Origin: Salinicola rhizosphaerae
GTDB lineage: Bacteria; Pseudomonadota; Gammaproteobacteria; Pseudomonadales; Halomonadaceae
Direction: 5' to 3'
Length of the DNA: 64,000 bases
NCBI RefSeq assembly: GCF_014652715.1
Contig: NZ_BMZI01000002.1
Location: 246,890 to 310,889, forward strand
Part shown: one piece after another, positions 1 to 9,306 of the stretch
Position numbering within the stretch: the first letter of the stretch is position 1
How the letters are laid out: each line of letters starts with the position of its first letter
Program-made: the position numbers and the translations under genes
The notes under the pieces: model-generated
The model's input: the letters and a program-made list of their open reading frames with translations, nothing else
Databases searched by the model: none
Told to the model about the DNA's origin: nothing

Positions 1-22
1 CCAGCCCCGTGCTCGCCGACGT

Positions 23-1003
23 TCAGACGCGAGCGTCGAGCCGTTTGGCGATCGCTGCCATCAATGTGGCACCGATGTCGGTACCGCGCTGATCGTCGAT
101 CTCACGTACGCAAGTGGGGCTCGTCACGTTGATTTCGGTGATGTAGTCACCGATCACGTCGAGGCCGACGAACAAAAGGCCTTTTTCGCGGATCATCGGC
201 TGCACCTGCTGGATCAGCCAGTGGTCGCGCTCGGTCAGTTCGCGAGAGACTCCCCGGCCGCCAGCGGCGAGATTGCCGCGCGTCTCACCGGCGCTCGGGA
301 TGCGGGCAAGGCCATATTCCACCGGCTCGCCATCGACCAGCAGGATGCGCGTATCGCCGTCCTTGATCTCGGGCAGGTAGCGCTGCGCCATGATCTGACG
401 CTGACCGCGCTGGGTGAGCTGCTCGATCACCGAACCGAGATTGCGACCCTCGGGTCCGATATGGAAGATGCCGCTGCCGCCCATGCCGTCGAGCGGCTTG
501 AAGATGGTATCGCCATGTTCGGCGTGGAAGGCGCGCAGCACCGGGTCGCGGCAGGAGACCACCGTCGGCGGAATGCAGTGCGCGAACTGCTGGGCGAAGA
601 GCTTCTCGTTGCACTCGAGCAGCGCGCGAGTCGGGTTGACCACCAGTGCGCCTTCACGCTCGGCGAATCCGAGCAGATGCACTGCATTGAGGAAGTGCTC
701 GTCGACCGGCGGGTCCTTGCGCATCAGGATGACGTCGAGCTCGCCGAGTGGCACCGCCTCGCGCTCGCCGAGATCGAACCAGTGATTCGGATCGCGATGC
801 ACGTCCAGCGCCCGCACGCTGCCCATGGCGCGTCCTTCGTAGAGATAGAGATCCTCCTGCTCGAGGTAGAAAAGTGACCAGCCCAGCGCCTTCGCCGCCC
901 ATAGCAACGCCAGGGTAGTGTCCTTCTTGTAGGTAATGTCGGCGATGGGGTCCATCACCACGCCGAGCTTGACGGTGCCGGGATTTAACGTGTTCTGGCT
1001 CAT
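23..1003 (-). CDS. gshB: Glutathione synthetase
   Basis: ATP-grasp ligase that joins glycine to gamma-glutamylcysteine, the second and last step of glutathione synthesis in the cytoplasm. The 326-residue product has the usual family length (about 315-320). It starts with the prokaryotic GSH-S N-terminal domain (KLGVVMDPIADITYKKD near residue 12). The ATP-grasp half follows, with FKPLDGMGGSGIF around residue 170 and the C-terminal metal/nucleotide site EINVTSPTCVREID around residue 292. It lies upstream of an S9 peptidase on the same strand with about 95 bases between them. Glutathione fits the glutaredoxin 2 and cydDC thiol exporter genes found elsewhere in the window, though no direct link is visible. 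The identification is firm. Confidence 0.97.
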   Translation of the reverse strand: MSQNTLNPGTVKLGVVMDPIADITYKKDTTLALLWAAKALGWSLFYLEQEDLYLYEGRAMGSVRALDVHRDPNHWFDLGEREAVPLGELDVILMRKDPPVDEHFLNAVHLLGFAEREGALVVNPTRALLECNEKLFAQQFAHCIPPTVVSCRDPVLRAFHAEHGDTIFKPLDGMGGSGIFHIGPEGRNLGSVIEQLTQRGQRQIMAQRYLPEIKDGDTRILLVDGEPVEYGLARIPSAGETRGNLAAGGRGVSRELTERDHWLIQQVQPMIREKGLLFVGLDVIGDYITEINVTSPTCVREIDDQRGTDIGATLMAAIAKRLDARV

Positions 1004-1098
1004 TGGTCAGGCCTTCCGAAAGGGAGATTGAATGCGCCGCAGTATGACGCAGCGCGACCGACACCACCAAGGCATCGGCGGTCGCGTGGATGTCGCGA

Positions 1099-3237
1099 TC
1101 ATGACGATTCGCCGGCGAGCCGCGCCCACAGAAAACGCCACGTCAGCGCGCTCATGCGCGCGCGCTGGGCGTTGTCCGCCGCGCCGCCGTGGCCGCCTTC
1201 GGTGTTCTCGTAGTACGTGACATCGCAACCGGCCGCCTGCATCTTCGCCATCATCTTGCGCGCGTGGCCGGGATGAACGCGATCGTCGCGGGTCGAGGTG
1301 GTGAACAGCACCGCCGGGTAATCCACACCCTCACGCAGGTTGTGATACGGCGAATTGGCCTCGAGGAAGTTCTCCCAGTCGTCGCTCTCCGGGTCGCCGT
1401 ACTCCGCCATCCACGAAGCCCCCGCCAGCAGCTCGTGGTAGCGCTGCATATCGAGCAGCGGCACCTCGCACACCGCGGCGGCGAAGTGATGCGGATAACG
1501 CGTGATCATGTTGCCGACCAGCAGACCGCCGTTGGAGCCCCCTTGAATGCCGAGGCGCGCGGGCGTGGTGATGCCGGTGGCGACCAGCTCCTCGGCGACG
1601 GCGGCGAAATCCTCGAACGCCTTGTGGCGCTCGCCCTTGAGGGCGGCGCGATGCCAGCGCGGGCCGTACTCGCCGCCGCCACGAATGTTGGCGACCACGT
1701 AAGCGCCGCCGCGCGCCAGCCAGCTACGTCCGGCACCGGCGATGTAGTGCGGCGTCAGCGAGATTTCGAAGCCGCCGTAACCGTAGAGTAGCGTCGGCAA
1801 CGGCGCGTCGGGCTTGTCGCCCTCGACGCCCGCCGGCAGTACCAGAAAGTAGGGAATCCGAGTGCCATCGGCGCTGGTGGCAAAGCGCTGCTCGGCACGC
1901 ATGCCCGCGGCGTCGAAGAAACTCGGCGCGCGCTTGATCGGCTCGGGCGTGGCCTGCGCCCCGTCGGCCAGATCCAGCGTCGACAGTGTGGTCGGCGTCA
2001 GATAGTCAGTCGTGGTGAGAAAGACCTCGTCGCTCTCCTCGTCGTCGATGGCGGCGACACCGACCTCACCCACCTCCGGAAGACCGGGCATCGCGCGCGG
2101 CGACCAGTCGATACCCTCGCCCGGCGTCAGCAGTTGCAGGCGATGCTTCACGTCCTCGAGAACGTCCAGCACCAGGAAGTGACGCGTCCACTCGAAGCCC
2201 TCCAGCGAACGGTGCGCATCTGGCACGAAGAGCGCCGTGAAATCGCGCCCACCGCGCTTGAAAGCGTCGTAATCGATCGCGAGCAGCGTGCCGCTAGCGT
2301 AGGTCGCGCCCGTCTCGCCAGGCGTCCAGTCGTCGCGCAGGTGCACCGTGAGCCACTCGCGATGCACCGAAGCCTGAGCCGAGAGCGGCACGTCGATGAC
2401 GAACTCTCCCGTCGGCGTCAGCTCGATCAGCCGTTGTTCGTAGAACGAGAGCGCATGGTGAACGAAATCGCGCTCGAAGCCGCGCGTGGTATCGCGGAAG
2501 GCAACCGCCATCAGCTCCGTCGGCACCGCCTCGAATACCGTCTCGGCCGCAGCCATCGGCTCGCCGCGTCGCCAGCGCTTGACCTGGCGTGGGTAGCCGG
2601 AAGTGGTCAAGGAATCGCTGCCGAAGTCGGTGTAGACAAAGACCGTGTCGCGGTCGATCCAGCTCATGCCACCCTTGGCTTCGGCGCGCGCAAAGCCGCC
2701 TTCTACGTCGTCGATCCAGCGCTTCTCGATCAGATCGAACTCGCGGGTCACGTCGGCATCCGCACCACCGCGCGACAGCGCGATCAGCGCTCGCTCCCAC
2801 CGGCCATTGCGTACCTCCGGCTCGAGACAGCGCGCGCCGTGCCAGACCCAGTTCTCGTCCTCGGCAGCGTTGAGCGAGTCGACGTCGATCAGCACTTCCC
2901 ACTCGGGCTCGGCCTGACGATAGGAAGCCCAGCTCGTGCGCCGCCACAGCCCGCGCGGATGTTCCGCGTCCTGCCAAAAGTTGTAGTAGTGCTCACCGCG
3001 CTTGACCGCGAACGGGATGCGATCGTCGGCATCGAGAATCTCGCGAAGCCCCGCTTCCAGCGCGCGAAAATCGCCATCCTCGAGGGACTCCAGCGTGCGC
3101 CGGTTCTGCGCCTGTACCCACTCGAGCGCTTCGGTACTTTCGACCGCCTCGAGCCAGCGATAGGGATCACCGCCAACGCCGGCGCGGCCGCCGACGTCAT
3201 CGGATGAGCAGTAGGAAGACAGCGGGAAACGGCGCAT
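1099..3237 (-). CDS. Prolyl oligopeptidase family serine peptidase (S9)
   Basis: Serine peptidase of clan SC, family S9A (prolyl endopeptidase-like), predicted to cut short peptides after proline or a related residue. About 712 residues, the family length. The N-terminal segment (DPYRWLEAVES) and beta-propeller region are followed by an alpha/beta-hydrolase domain. That domain has the nucleophile motif GGSNGG, an Asp in STRDDRVHPGHARK and the catalytic His in GGHGGAADN near the C terminus, so the triad looks complete. I start it at the Met at 3237 (MRRFPLSSYC). A longer reading to 3306 is open but adds residues unlike the family and runs up to the preceding gene. No signal peptide is evident, so it is probably cytoplasmic. 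It sits 3' of a glutamate-synthase-like gene on the same strand. Confidence 0.9.
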   Translation of the reverse strand: MRRFPLSSYCSSDDVGGRAGVGGDPYRWLEAVESTEALEWVQAQNRRTLESLEDGDFRALEAGLREILDADDRIPFAVKRGEHYYNFWQDAEHPRGLWRRTSWASYRQAEPEWEVLIDVDSLNAAEDENWVWHGARCLEPEVRNGRWERALIALSRGGADADVTREFDLIEKRWIDDVEGGFARAEAKGGMSWIDRDTVFVYTDFGSDSLTTSGYPRQVKRWRRGEPMAAAETVFEAVPTELMAVAFRDTTRGFERDFVHHALSFYEQRLIELTPTGEFVIDVPLSAQASVHREWLTVHLRDDWTPGETGATYASGTLLAIDYDAFKRGGRDFTALFVPDAHRSLEGFEWTRHFLVLDVLEDVKHRLQLLTPGEGIDWSPRAMPGLPEVGEVGVAAIDDEESDEVFLTTTDYLTPTTLSTLDLADGAQATPEPIKRAPSFFDAAGMRAEQRFATSADGTRIPYFLVLPAGVEGDKPDAPLPTLLYGYGGFEISLTPHYIAGAGRSWLARGGAYVVANIRGGGEYGPRWHRAALKGERHKAFEDFAAVAEELVATGITTPARLGIQGGSNGGLLVGNMITRYPHHFAAAVCEVPLLDMQRYHELLAGASWMAEYGDPESDDWENFLEANSPYHNLREGVDYPAVLFTTSTRDDRVHPGHARKMMAKMQAAGCDVTYYENTEGGHGGAADNAQRARMSALTWRFLWARLAGESS

Positions 3238-3313
3238 GCGAGCCTCGGTAACAGATGATGGAAAGATCGACCGCCCTCGAGCGTAGCACGCGTCGGCGAG
3301 GGTCATACGACAC

Positions 3314-4891
3314 CTAGAAACGGTCGATCGAGGCCATTTCCCAATGCACTCGCCACGGCTCGGGCATTTCGTCGCTCAGCAGCTCGCCCGCCTTCAACCG
3401 GGGCAGCTCGAAGTCGGCGTAGCCGCGGGCCGGCGCATAACTGCTGCGATGGCGGATGTGACCGGGCGTCAGCGCGTCGATGCTCGATAGGCCCATGGCC
3501 CCGACGATGGCGGAGAAACCATCCAGCGTCGCCTGGTGATAGCGGGCCACTCGCTCGGCTTTCTCCGGTACGTTGATTGCTCGCGAGCGTTTGGGGTCCT
3601 GCGTAGCGACGCCGGTCGGACACTTATTGGTGTGGCAGCGCCGCGCCTGTATGCAGCCGACCGCGAACATGAACGGCCGCGCCGCGTTGCACATGTCGGC
3701 ACCGAGCGCGGTCTTCATCACCATATCGTAACCCAGCGCCACCTTGCCGCTAGCAACGAGCCGGATCTTGTCGCGCAGACCCGCGCCGCGCAGCGCGCTA
3801 TCGACGAAGGGAATGGCCTCATCGATAAAGACACCGAGGCTATCGGCGAACTCCTGCGGCGCCGCACCGGTACCGCCCTCGGCGCCGTCAATGACGATGA
3901 AATCGACCAGCGTGCCAGTCTCGACCATCGCTTTGCAGATGCTAAGAAACTCGCTGCGCACGCCGAGGCAGAGCTTGATACCGACCGGTTTGCCATCGCT
4001 AAGTTCACGCAGCCGGGCGACGAAGGCCATCAGCTCCCGCGGCGTTGAAAATTCGGGGTGCGCCGAGGGCGAAGCGCAGTCCTGTCCGGCCTCGATCTGG
4101 CGGGTCTCGGCGATCTCCTGATTAACCTTGGCCCCCGGCAGCAGCCCACCGTGTGACGGCTTGGCGCCCTGAGATATCTTGATCTCGACCATCTTGACCT
4201 GATCGCGGCGCGCTTTTTCCTGGAAAGTTTCGGCATCGAAGCGCCCGTCTTTACGGCGACAGCCGAAGTAGGCGGTACCCAGCTCCCAGATCAGATCACC
4301 GCCATGTTTTTCATGGTAAGGACTGATCGCGCCCTCACCGGTATCGTGCGCGAAGCCCCCCTGCTTAGCGCCGAGATTCATCGCCTCCACCGCCGGCCCG
4401 GAGAGCGAGCCGAAACTCATCGCCGAGATATTCAGTCGTGACGAGCGATAAGGCCGCGCACACTGCGGCCCTCCGATGGTGATCCAGCGCTCGGAAGCCG
4501 GCACTTCGCCGGGCTGGATCGAGTGATAGGAGAAGTTGTAGCCAGGCGCGTCGACATCGCGGATGGTGCCGAACGGCGAGGTGTCGCCACCACCGTCGGC
4601 TCGCGCGTTGATCAGATTACGTTGCTCGCGCGAGAAGGGCCGTCCACTGGTCTCGGACTCGAAGAAGTATTGGCGCAGTTCCGGGCGCACGAACTCAAGC
4701 AGGTAGCGCAGATGGCCCAGCACGGGATAGTTGTAGAGCACGTTGGAAGACGAACTTAAATCGCGCCAGCCGACCAGCGCTAGCGGTATCCACAGCACGA
4801 GTAGCCAAAGCTCGGCGGGCCAGAAAACGCCGACGACCAGAATGCCCGCCAGCAGCGCGACGGCGACCAGATAGAAAAGTTGGCGATGCAT
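3314..4891 (-). CDS. FMN-binding glutamate synthase family protein, membrane-anchored
   Basis: Stand-alone homologue of the FMN/iron-sulfur synthase domain of glutamate synthase, about 525 residues. Two hydrophobic segments (about residues 5-40: QLFYLVAVALLAGILVVG, then LWLLVLWIPLALVGW) should tether it to the inner membrane. The rest is the TIM-barrel: PGAKVNQEIAETR, GGTGAAPQEFADSLG for FMN, and a cysteine cluster C-x5-C-x4-C (CIQARRCHTNKCPTG) matching the 3Fe-4S ligands of GltB. The amidotransferase and GltD parts are absent, so it cannot be a conventional glutamate synthase; its real substrate is unknown. Start at 4891 (MHRQLFYL) places the membrane segment at the N terminus; upstream Met codons at 4906 and 4963 are alternatives. 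Divergent from the OYE-family reductase. Confidence 0.88.
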   Translation of the reverse strand: MHRQLFYLVAVALLAGILVVGVFWPAELWLLVLWIPLALVGWRDLSSSSNVLYNYPVLGHLRYLLEFVRPELRQYFFESETSGRPFSREQRNLINARADGGGDTSPFGTIRDVDAPGYNFSYHSIQPGEVPASERWITIGGPQCARPYRSSRLNISAMSFGSLSGPAVEAMNLGAKQGGFAHDTGEGAISPYHEKHGGDLIWELGTAYFGCRRKDGRFDAETFQEKARRDQVKMVEIKISQGAKPSHGGLLPGAKVNQEIAETRQIEAGQDCASPSAHPEFSTPRELMAFVARLRELSDGKPVGIKLCLGVRSEFLSICKAMVETGTLVDFIVIDGAEGGTGAAPQEFADSLGVFIDEAIPFVDSALRGAGLRDKIRLVASGKVALGYDMVMKTALGADMCNAARPFMFAVGCIQARRCHTNKCPTGVATQDPKRSRAINVPEKAERVARYHQATLDGFSAIVGAMGLSSIDALTPGHIRHRSSYAPARGYADFELPRLKAGELLSDEMPEPWRVHWEMASIDRF

Positions 4892-5075
4892 GTTCGATCC
4901 ATCCATGGTTTGCGAAACATCCACATCAGTGTTGGCCGCGCCAGCGGATTGTTCAAACACCACTTCGCGCCAGCGGAACGGCGTCTCTTACGTGCCGCAT
5001 GCGGTGAACAGTCGCGATAGAGGGCAATTATCACACCGTTGAACGGGATTGATTGTTGCCTTGCTAATCGTTAAC

Positions 5076-5088
5076 TAGACTTTCGTAC
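5076..5088 (+). promoter_or_regulatory. 13-mer shared with the MFS promoter at 59.2 kb, upstream of the ene-reductase
   Basis: TAGACTTTCGTAC lies 42-54 bases upstream of the ene-reductase start. The identical 13 bases recur at 59208-59220, upstream of an MFS transporter gene. At the second place the motif sits inside a CCAGTA/TACTGG inverted repeat. Sharing is seen directly; a regulator-binding role is inference. Confidence 0.4.
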
Positions 5089-5129
5089 ATCCATTCACGG
5101 CAATGCCTGTCAGCAGAAGGAATCGCTTC

Positions 5130-6263
5130 ATGGCTTCGTTATTCGAACCGTTCGATCTCAACGGCACGCGCCTCGACAACCGCATCATCATGGCACCGAT
5201 GACCCGCTCTCGGGCCGTCGAGGACATTCCCACCGAGATGGGCGCGCTCTACTACCGCCAGCGCGCCAGTGCCGGACTGATCATCTCCGAGGGCACGCCC
5301 GTCTCGCGTCAGGGCCAGGGCTATCTCTACAACCCGGGCATCTTCGGTCCCGACCAGATCGCCGGCTGGGCCAAGGCAACACGCGCCGTTCATGAGCGCA
5401 ATGGCGTCATCTACGCACAGATCTGGCACGTCGGTCGCGTCTCGCACACTTCCGTGCAGATCGCCGGACAGTCGCCGGTCGGCCCCAGCGACAAGCAAGG
5501 CGGCATGGCATTCGGCTACAACGAAGATGGCAAGCCGGACATGATGAAGGCGAGCCAGCCGCGCCGCCTCGAAACGCGTGAAGTGCGCCAGATCGTGCGC
5601 GATTTCGCCCAGGCCGCGGTCAACTCTCGCGAAGCCGGCTTCGACGGTGTCGAGGTTCACGGCGCCAACGGCTACCTGTTCGAGCAGTTCCTCAATCCGG
5701 GCGTCAACGATCGCGACGACGAGTACGGCGGCTCACGCGAAAACCGCTGCCGCCTGCTGCTGGAAGTGGTCGACGAGGTCAGCCGCATGATCGGTTCGCG
5801 CCGCGTCGGCGTGCGTCTATCGCCGTTCGGCACTCTGTTCGATATGCCGGAGTACGACGATAACGGCGAGACCTATCTGCATCTGGCGCGCGAGTTCAAC
5901 AAGCGTGGGCTGGCGTACGTCCACCTGCACGACCAGGGTGGCCAGGGGATGCCGCCGATGCCGCGCGACTACCTGCGCCAGTTCCGCGATGTCTACGACG
6001 GCAACCTGCTGCTTGCCGGTAACCTCGACCAGGCGGAAGCGCAGAAGCTGGTCGACGAGGGCACTATCGACCTGCCGGTGTTTGGTCGTCCGTTCACCTC
6101 CAACCCGGATCTGGTCGAGCGTATGCGCAACGGTTGGCCGCTGACCCCGTTCGATCCGAACACCTTCTACGGCGGCGACGCTCGCGGTTACATCGACTTC
6201 CCGACCTACCCGGAAGAGCAGGCACGCCTCGAGCGCGAAAAGATGATCGAGGAGAAATCCTGA
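5130..6263 (+). CDS. nemA: Old yellow enzyme family ene-reductase (NemA-like alkene reductase)
   Basis: FMN-dependent NAD(P)H oxidoreductase of the OYE family, which reduces activated C=C bonds and electrophiles such as N-ethylmaleimide, nitrate esters and quinones. The 377-residue protein shows the family signatures. FEPFDLNGTRLDNRIIMAPM opens the barrel, IYAQIWHVGRVSH follows near residue 105, and the substrate/FMN motif VEVHGANGYLFEQFLNP with DEYGGSRENR lies near residues 180-210. LPVFGRPFTSNPDLV is near the C terminus. Start at 5130 is chosen over an in-frame ATG at 5103 because AGAAGGA lies just upstream. It is divergent from the glutamate-synthase-like gene and shares a promoter 13-mer with an MFS gene 54 kb away. 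The nemA symbol is by family similarity; no nemR is adjacent. Confidence 0.92.
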   Translation: MASLFEPFDLNGTRLDNRIIMAPMTRSRAVEDIPTEMGALYYRQRASAGLIISEGTPVSRQGQGYLYNPGIFGPDQIAGWAKATRAVHERNGVIYAQIWHVGRVSHTSVQIAGQSPVGPSDKQGGMAFGYNEDGKPDMMKASQPRRLETREVRQIVRDFAQAAVNSREAGFDGVEVHGANGYLFEQFLNPGVNDRDDEYGGSRENRCRLLLEVVDEVSRMIGSRRVGVRLSPFGTLFDMPEYDDNGETYLHLAREFNKRGLAYVHLHDQGGQGMPPMPRDYLRQFRDVYDGNLLLAGNLDQAEAQKLVDEGTIDLPVFGRPFTSNPDLVERMRNGWPLTPFDPNTFYGGDARGYIDFPTYPEEQARLEREKMIEEKS

Positions 6264-6350
6264 TCGCGCGCTGAAAGCCTGCAATCCCGGAGTCGTCCTG
6301 CCGACCGATCCCTGACAGGATGAACTCTCGACAGGACAGCCCCAAACCGA

Positions 6351-6380
6351 AGCCCCGATCGCTGTGGATCGGGGCTTTTT
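6351..6380 (+). terminator. Intrinsic terminator of the ene-reductase gene
   Basis: Inverted repeat AGCCCCGATC/GATCGGGGCT (6351-6360 and 6367-6376), six-base loop, followed by a T run. It lies between two convergent genes and probably serves the plus-strand transcript. The reverse side lacks a clean T tract. Confidence 0.85.
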
Positions 6381-6409
6381 CATGGCGTTCTATCTTCCTC
6401 GGCAGGAGA

Positions 6410-8146
6410 TTACTTCTTGCGTCGCCAAGGCCAATTGGTCTTGGCAAGATCCACCACTTCATCGCCGCGACCGCTCATCACCGCACGCACGGTGTAGAGG
6501 CTGAAGCCTTTGGCTTGTTCGGCCTGGATGCGCGGAGGAATCGACAGCTCCTGTTTGGCGGTGCGCACGTCGATCAGCGCCGGGCCGTCGTGAGCGAATG
6601 CCAGGCGAAGGGCATCGTCGATAGCATCGGAAGAGTCGACACGAACGCCGAACATGCCCAGCGACTCCGCCACCTTGGCGAAATCCGCCGTCGGCAGGTT
6701 GGTGACTTCATCGACGAAGCCCGCCGCTTTCATCTCCATCGCGACGAAGCCGAGCGTCTGGTTGTTGTAGACCACAATCTTCACCGGTAGCCGATGCTCT
6801 ACCAGCGTAATCAGATCGCCCATCAGCATGTTGATGCCACCGTCACCCGCCAGCGCGACGACCTGCCGCTCGGGAAACGCCGCCTGCCAACCCATCGCCT
6901 GCGGAACCGCCGTGGCCATCGAACCGTGCATGAAGGAGCCGGTCAGCCGCCGCTGGCCGTTCATGGCGAGATAACGCGCCGCCCACACCGTCGGCGTGCC
7001 GACGTCGCAGGTGAAGACGGTATCGCTGGCCGCCAGCTCGCTGACTCGCGCGGTCAAATACTGGGGATGCAACGGCTGACCGCTTTCCCGCGGGGCAGCG
7101 AGATCATCGAGCCCCTGACGCGCCTTGCGATAATCCTTCTGGGCGTCGTCGAGGAAGTCGCGGTCGTGCTTCTCCTCGAGTCTCGGCAGTAGCGCTTCGA
7201 TAGTGGCACCGATATCGCCGACCAGCCCTTTCAACAGCGGGCTGCGCCGGCCGAGATGCGGACCGCGTGCGTCGATCTGCACGATCTTGCCGTGGTCGGG
7301 GAAGAAATCGCGATAGGGAAAATTGGTGCCGAGCATCAGCAGGAAATCGCAATCCTTGAGCGCGTGATAGCCAGAGCTGAAGCCGATCAGGCCCGTCATG
7401 CCGACATCATAGGGGTTGTCGTACTCCAGCGATTGCTTGCCGCGCAGGGCGTGAATCACCGGCGCTTTCAGCCGCTCGGCCAGTGCCACCACCTGCTGGT
7501 GATAGCCGTCGCAGCCGTAGCCACCGAGGATCGCGATGCGCTGCTCGCCGTTGATCAGCTCGGCCAGTTCTTCGAGTGCTGGCGCCGGCGGCACCGCCAC
7601 GGCGCGTACGGGCTCCGACCAGCGCGAAGCCTTGACCGGCGCGGGCTGCAGAGCGACATCGCCCGGAATCACGATCACCGCCACGCTACGCTGAGTGACC
7701 GCCGTGTTCATGGCGGTTTCCAGCACACGCGGCATCTGCTCCGGCGACGACACCAGTTCGCAGTAGTCGCTACATTCGCGGAACAGATTTTCCGGGTGGG
7801 TCTCCTGGAAATAACCCAGGCCGCTCTCGCTAGAGGGAATTTGCGCGGCAATCGCCAGCATCGGCACATTGGCGCGCTGCGCTTCATACAAGCCATTGAT
7901 CAGATGCAGATTGCCCGGCCCGCAGGAGCCCGCGCAGACGGAAAGCTGCCGGGTCGCGTCGGCCTCGGCGCTGGCGGCCAGCGCCGCGACCTCTTCGTGG
8001 CGCACGCCGCGCCAGCGGATCTGCTCCTGGCGACGCAGGCTCTCGGTCAGTCCGTTGAGCGAGTCGCCCGGCAGCCCCCAGATATTGCGTACGCCGGCAC
8101 GGGCAAGCGTCTCGACCAAGAGATCGGCAACGGTCACTTCAGCCAT
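6410..8146 (-). CDS. poxB: Pyruvate dehydrogenase (quinone), PoxB-like
   Basis: Thiamine-diphosphate/FAD enzyme that decarboxylates pyruvate to acetate and CO2 and passes electrons to ubiquinone at the inner membrane (EC 1.2.5.1). 578 residues compared with 572 in E. coli. The N-terminal TPP pyrimidine domain ([20 protein letters not shown], with the catalytic Glu in [14 protein letters not shown]) comes first. A central FAD domain follows, then the TPP-binding motif [12 protein letters not shown]...NN (about residues 435-465). The basic/Trp-rich C terminus (WPWRRKK) resembles the lipid-binding tail of PoxB. Start at 8146 has GGGAG upstream; the reading can be extended to 8179 without ribosome-binding support. 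The main alternative is another member of the acetolactate synthase/pyruvate oxidase family. Confidence 0.9.
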   Translation of the reverse strand: MAEVTVADLLVETLARAGVRNIWGLPGDSLNGLTESLRRQEQIRWRGVRHEEVAALAASAEADATRQLSVCAGSCGPGNLHLINGLYEAQRANVPMLAIAAQIPSSESGLGYFQETHPENLFRECSDYCELVSSPEQMPRVLETAMNTAVTQRSVAVIVIPGDVALQPAPVKASRWSEPVRAVAVPPAPALEELAELINGEQRIAILGGYGCDGYHQQVVALAERLKAPVIHALRGKQSLEYDNPYDVGMTGLIGFSSGYHALKDCDFLLMLGTNFPYRDFFPDHGKIVQIDARGPHLGRRSPLLKGLVGDIGATIEALLPRLEEKHDRDFLDDAQKDYRKARQGLDDLAAPRESGQPLHPQYLTARVSELAASDTVFTCDVGTPTVWAARYLAMNGQRRLTGSFMHGSMATAVPQAMGWQAAFPERQVVALAGDGGINMLMGDLITLVEHRLPVKIVVYNNQTLGFVAMEMKAAGFVDEVTNLPTADFAKVAESLGMFGVRVDSSDAIDDALRLAFAHDGPALIDVRTAKQELSIPPRIQAEQAKGFSLYTVRAVMSGRGDEVVDLAKTNWPWRRKK

Positions 8147-8262
8147 GAGTGTCTCCCTGACGTTGAATGGGCTCGCCACGCCCGATGGGCGTCCAGCCCG
8201 ATGACATGAACCTCTAGTCTAGTCGCCGTGAGTGGCTTTGCCGCATCGTTGTCGACAATCGT

Positions 8263-8332
8263 GCGAAAGGCGAAAGGCGAAAGGCGAAAGGCGAAAGGCG
8301 AAAGGCGAAAGGCGAAAGGCGAAAGGCGAAAG
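8263..8332. repeat. Ten perfect tandem copies of a 7-bp unit (GCGAAAG)
   Basis: Counting from 8263, the unit GCGAAAG (CTTTCGC on the other strand) is repeated ten times without a mismatch, ending at 8332 where it breaks into ATGAGAGG. It lies in the 257-base gap between the poxB start and the rph stop. No gene is credible here; frames across it only encode RKAKGE-type or RLSPFAF-type repeats. Perfect identity suggests recent expansion by slippage, so copy number may vary between strains. Confidence 0.97.
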
Positions 8333-8403
8333 ATGAGAGGCAGGAAGTCAAGACGATGGCGGCGCGAACGGCCGCCATCGTCGTTCATATCACCAAGACA
8401 GTC

Positions 8404-9126
8404 TCAGCGACGCACGCCCAGCGCTTCGCGCTGCTTCTCGAACAGGGCATTGCACCCGAGTTCGGCGAGATCGAGCATGCCGTTCAGCTCGGCGCGGGAG
8501 AACGCTTCGGCTTCCGCCGTGCCCTGCACCTCGATCAGCTTGCCGTCCTCGGTCATCACCACGTTCATGTCGGTGTCTGCGGCGCTGTCTTCCGGGTAGT
8601 CCAGATCGAGCACCGGCGTGCCCTTGAAGACACCGACCGAGATCGAACTGACCAGCTGGCGGAACGGGTCGGTCTTGATCATCTTCTTGCGCTGCATGTA
8701 CTGGATCGCCTCGACGAGCGCGACACAGGCACCGGTGATCGACGCCGTGCGCGTACCGCCATCGGCCTGCAGCACGTCGCAGTCGACCGTGATGGTGAAC
8801 TCGCCGAGCTTCTTGAGATCGACCGCCGCACGCAGGCTGCGACCGATCAGGCGCTGGATCTCCAGCGTGCGCCCGCCCTGCTTGCCACGGGCCGCCTCAC
8901 GGCCGCCGCGAGTATGGGTCGCGCGCGGCAGCATGCCGTATTCCGCCGTGACCCAACCCTGATTCTTGCCGCGCAGCCAGCGCGGCACGCCAGCCTCGAC
9001 GCTGGCGTTACACAGCACCTGGGTATCGCCGAAGGTGACCAGCACCGAACCTTCGGCGTGGCGCGTGAAACCGCGGGTCAGCGTGACCTCGCGGGGCTGA
9101 TCGGGTTGTCGTCCACTCGGGCGCAT
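8404..9126 (-). CDS. rph: Ribonuclease PH
   Basis: Phosphorolytic 3'-to-5' exoribonuclease that trims tRNA 3' ends and degrades structured RNA. 240 residues, matching the family (about 238). Signatures seen are [14 protein letters not shown] at the N terminus, [19 protein letters not shown], the phosphate-site region [27 protein letters not shown] (about residues 70-95) and [19 protein letters not shown] (about 117-135). Start at 9126 is the canonical MRPSGR; a reading to 9192 adds non-conserved residues. It is transcribed away from yicC, the usual arrangement in gammaproteobacteria. Confidence 0.97.
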   Translation of the reverse strand: MRPSGRQPDQPREVTLTRGFTRHAEGSVLVTFGDTQVLCNASVEAGVPRWLRGKNQGWVTAEYGMLPRATHTRGGREAARGKQGGRTLEIQRLIGRSLRAAVDLKKLGEFTITVDCDVLQADGGTRTASITGACVALVEAIQYMQRKKMIKTDPFRQLVSSISVGVFKGTPVLDLDYPEDSAADTDMNVVMTEDGKLIEVQGTAEAEAFSRAELNGMLDLAELGCNALFEKQREALGVRR

Positions 9127-9306
9127 GAAAGCCTCTCGAATCGAAGTGCGTGGGAAGTGTGTAGATAGAAAGCGCGGCACAAAGAGCGCCATTCTACCGA
9201 TCCTGCGTGCGAATTCATCGCCCGACGAACCAGCGACAACGGGGCGGCCAACGCGCCTGACGATGCGTTACACTCGAGCGATTGATCGTCGATTCAAGGA
9301 ATCCCC

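Noticed and set aside
2134-3207. 357-residue plus-strand open frame
   Set aside because: Antisense to the S9 peptidase; no recognisable domain.
8263-8332. CRISPR-like array
   Set aside because: Units are contiguous 7-mers with no spacers; simple tandem repeat.
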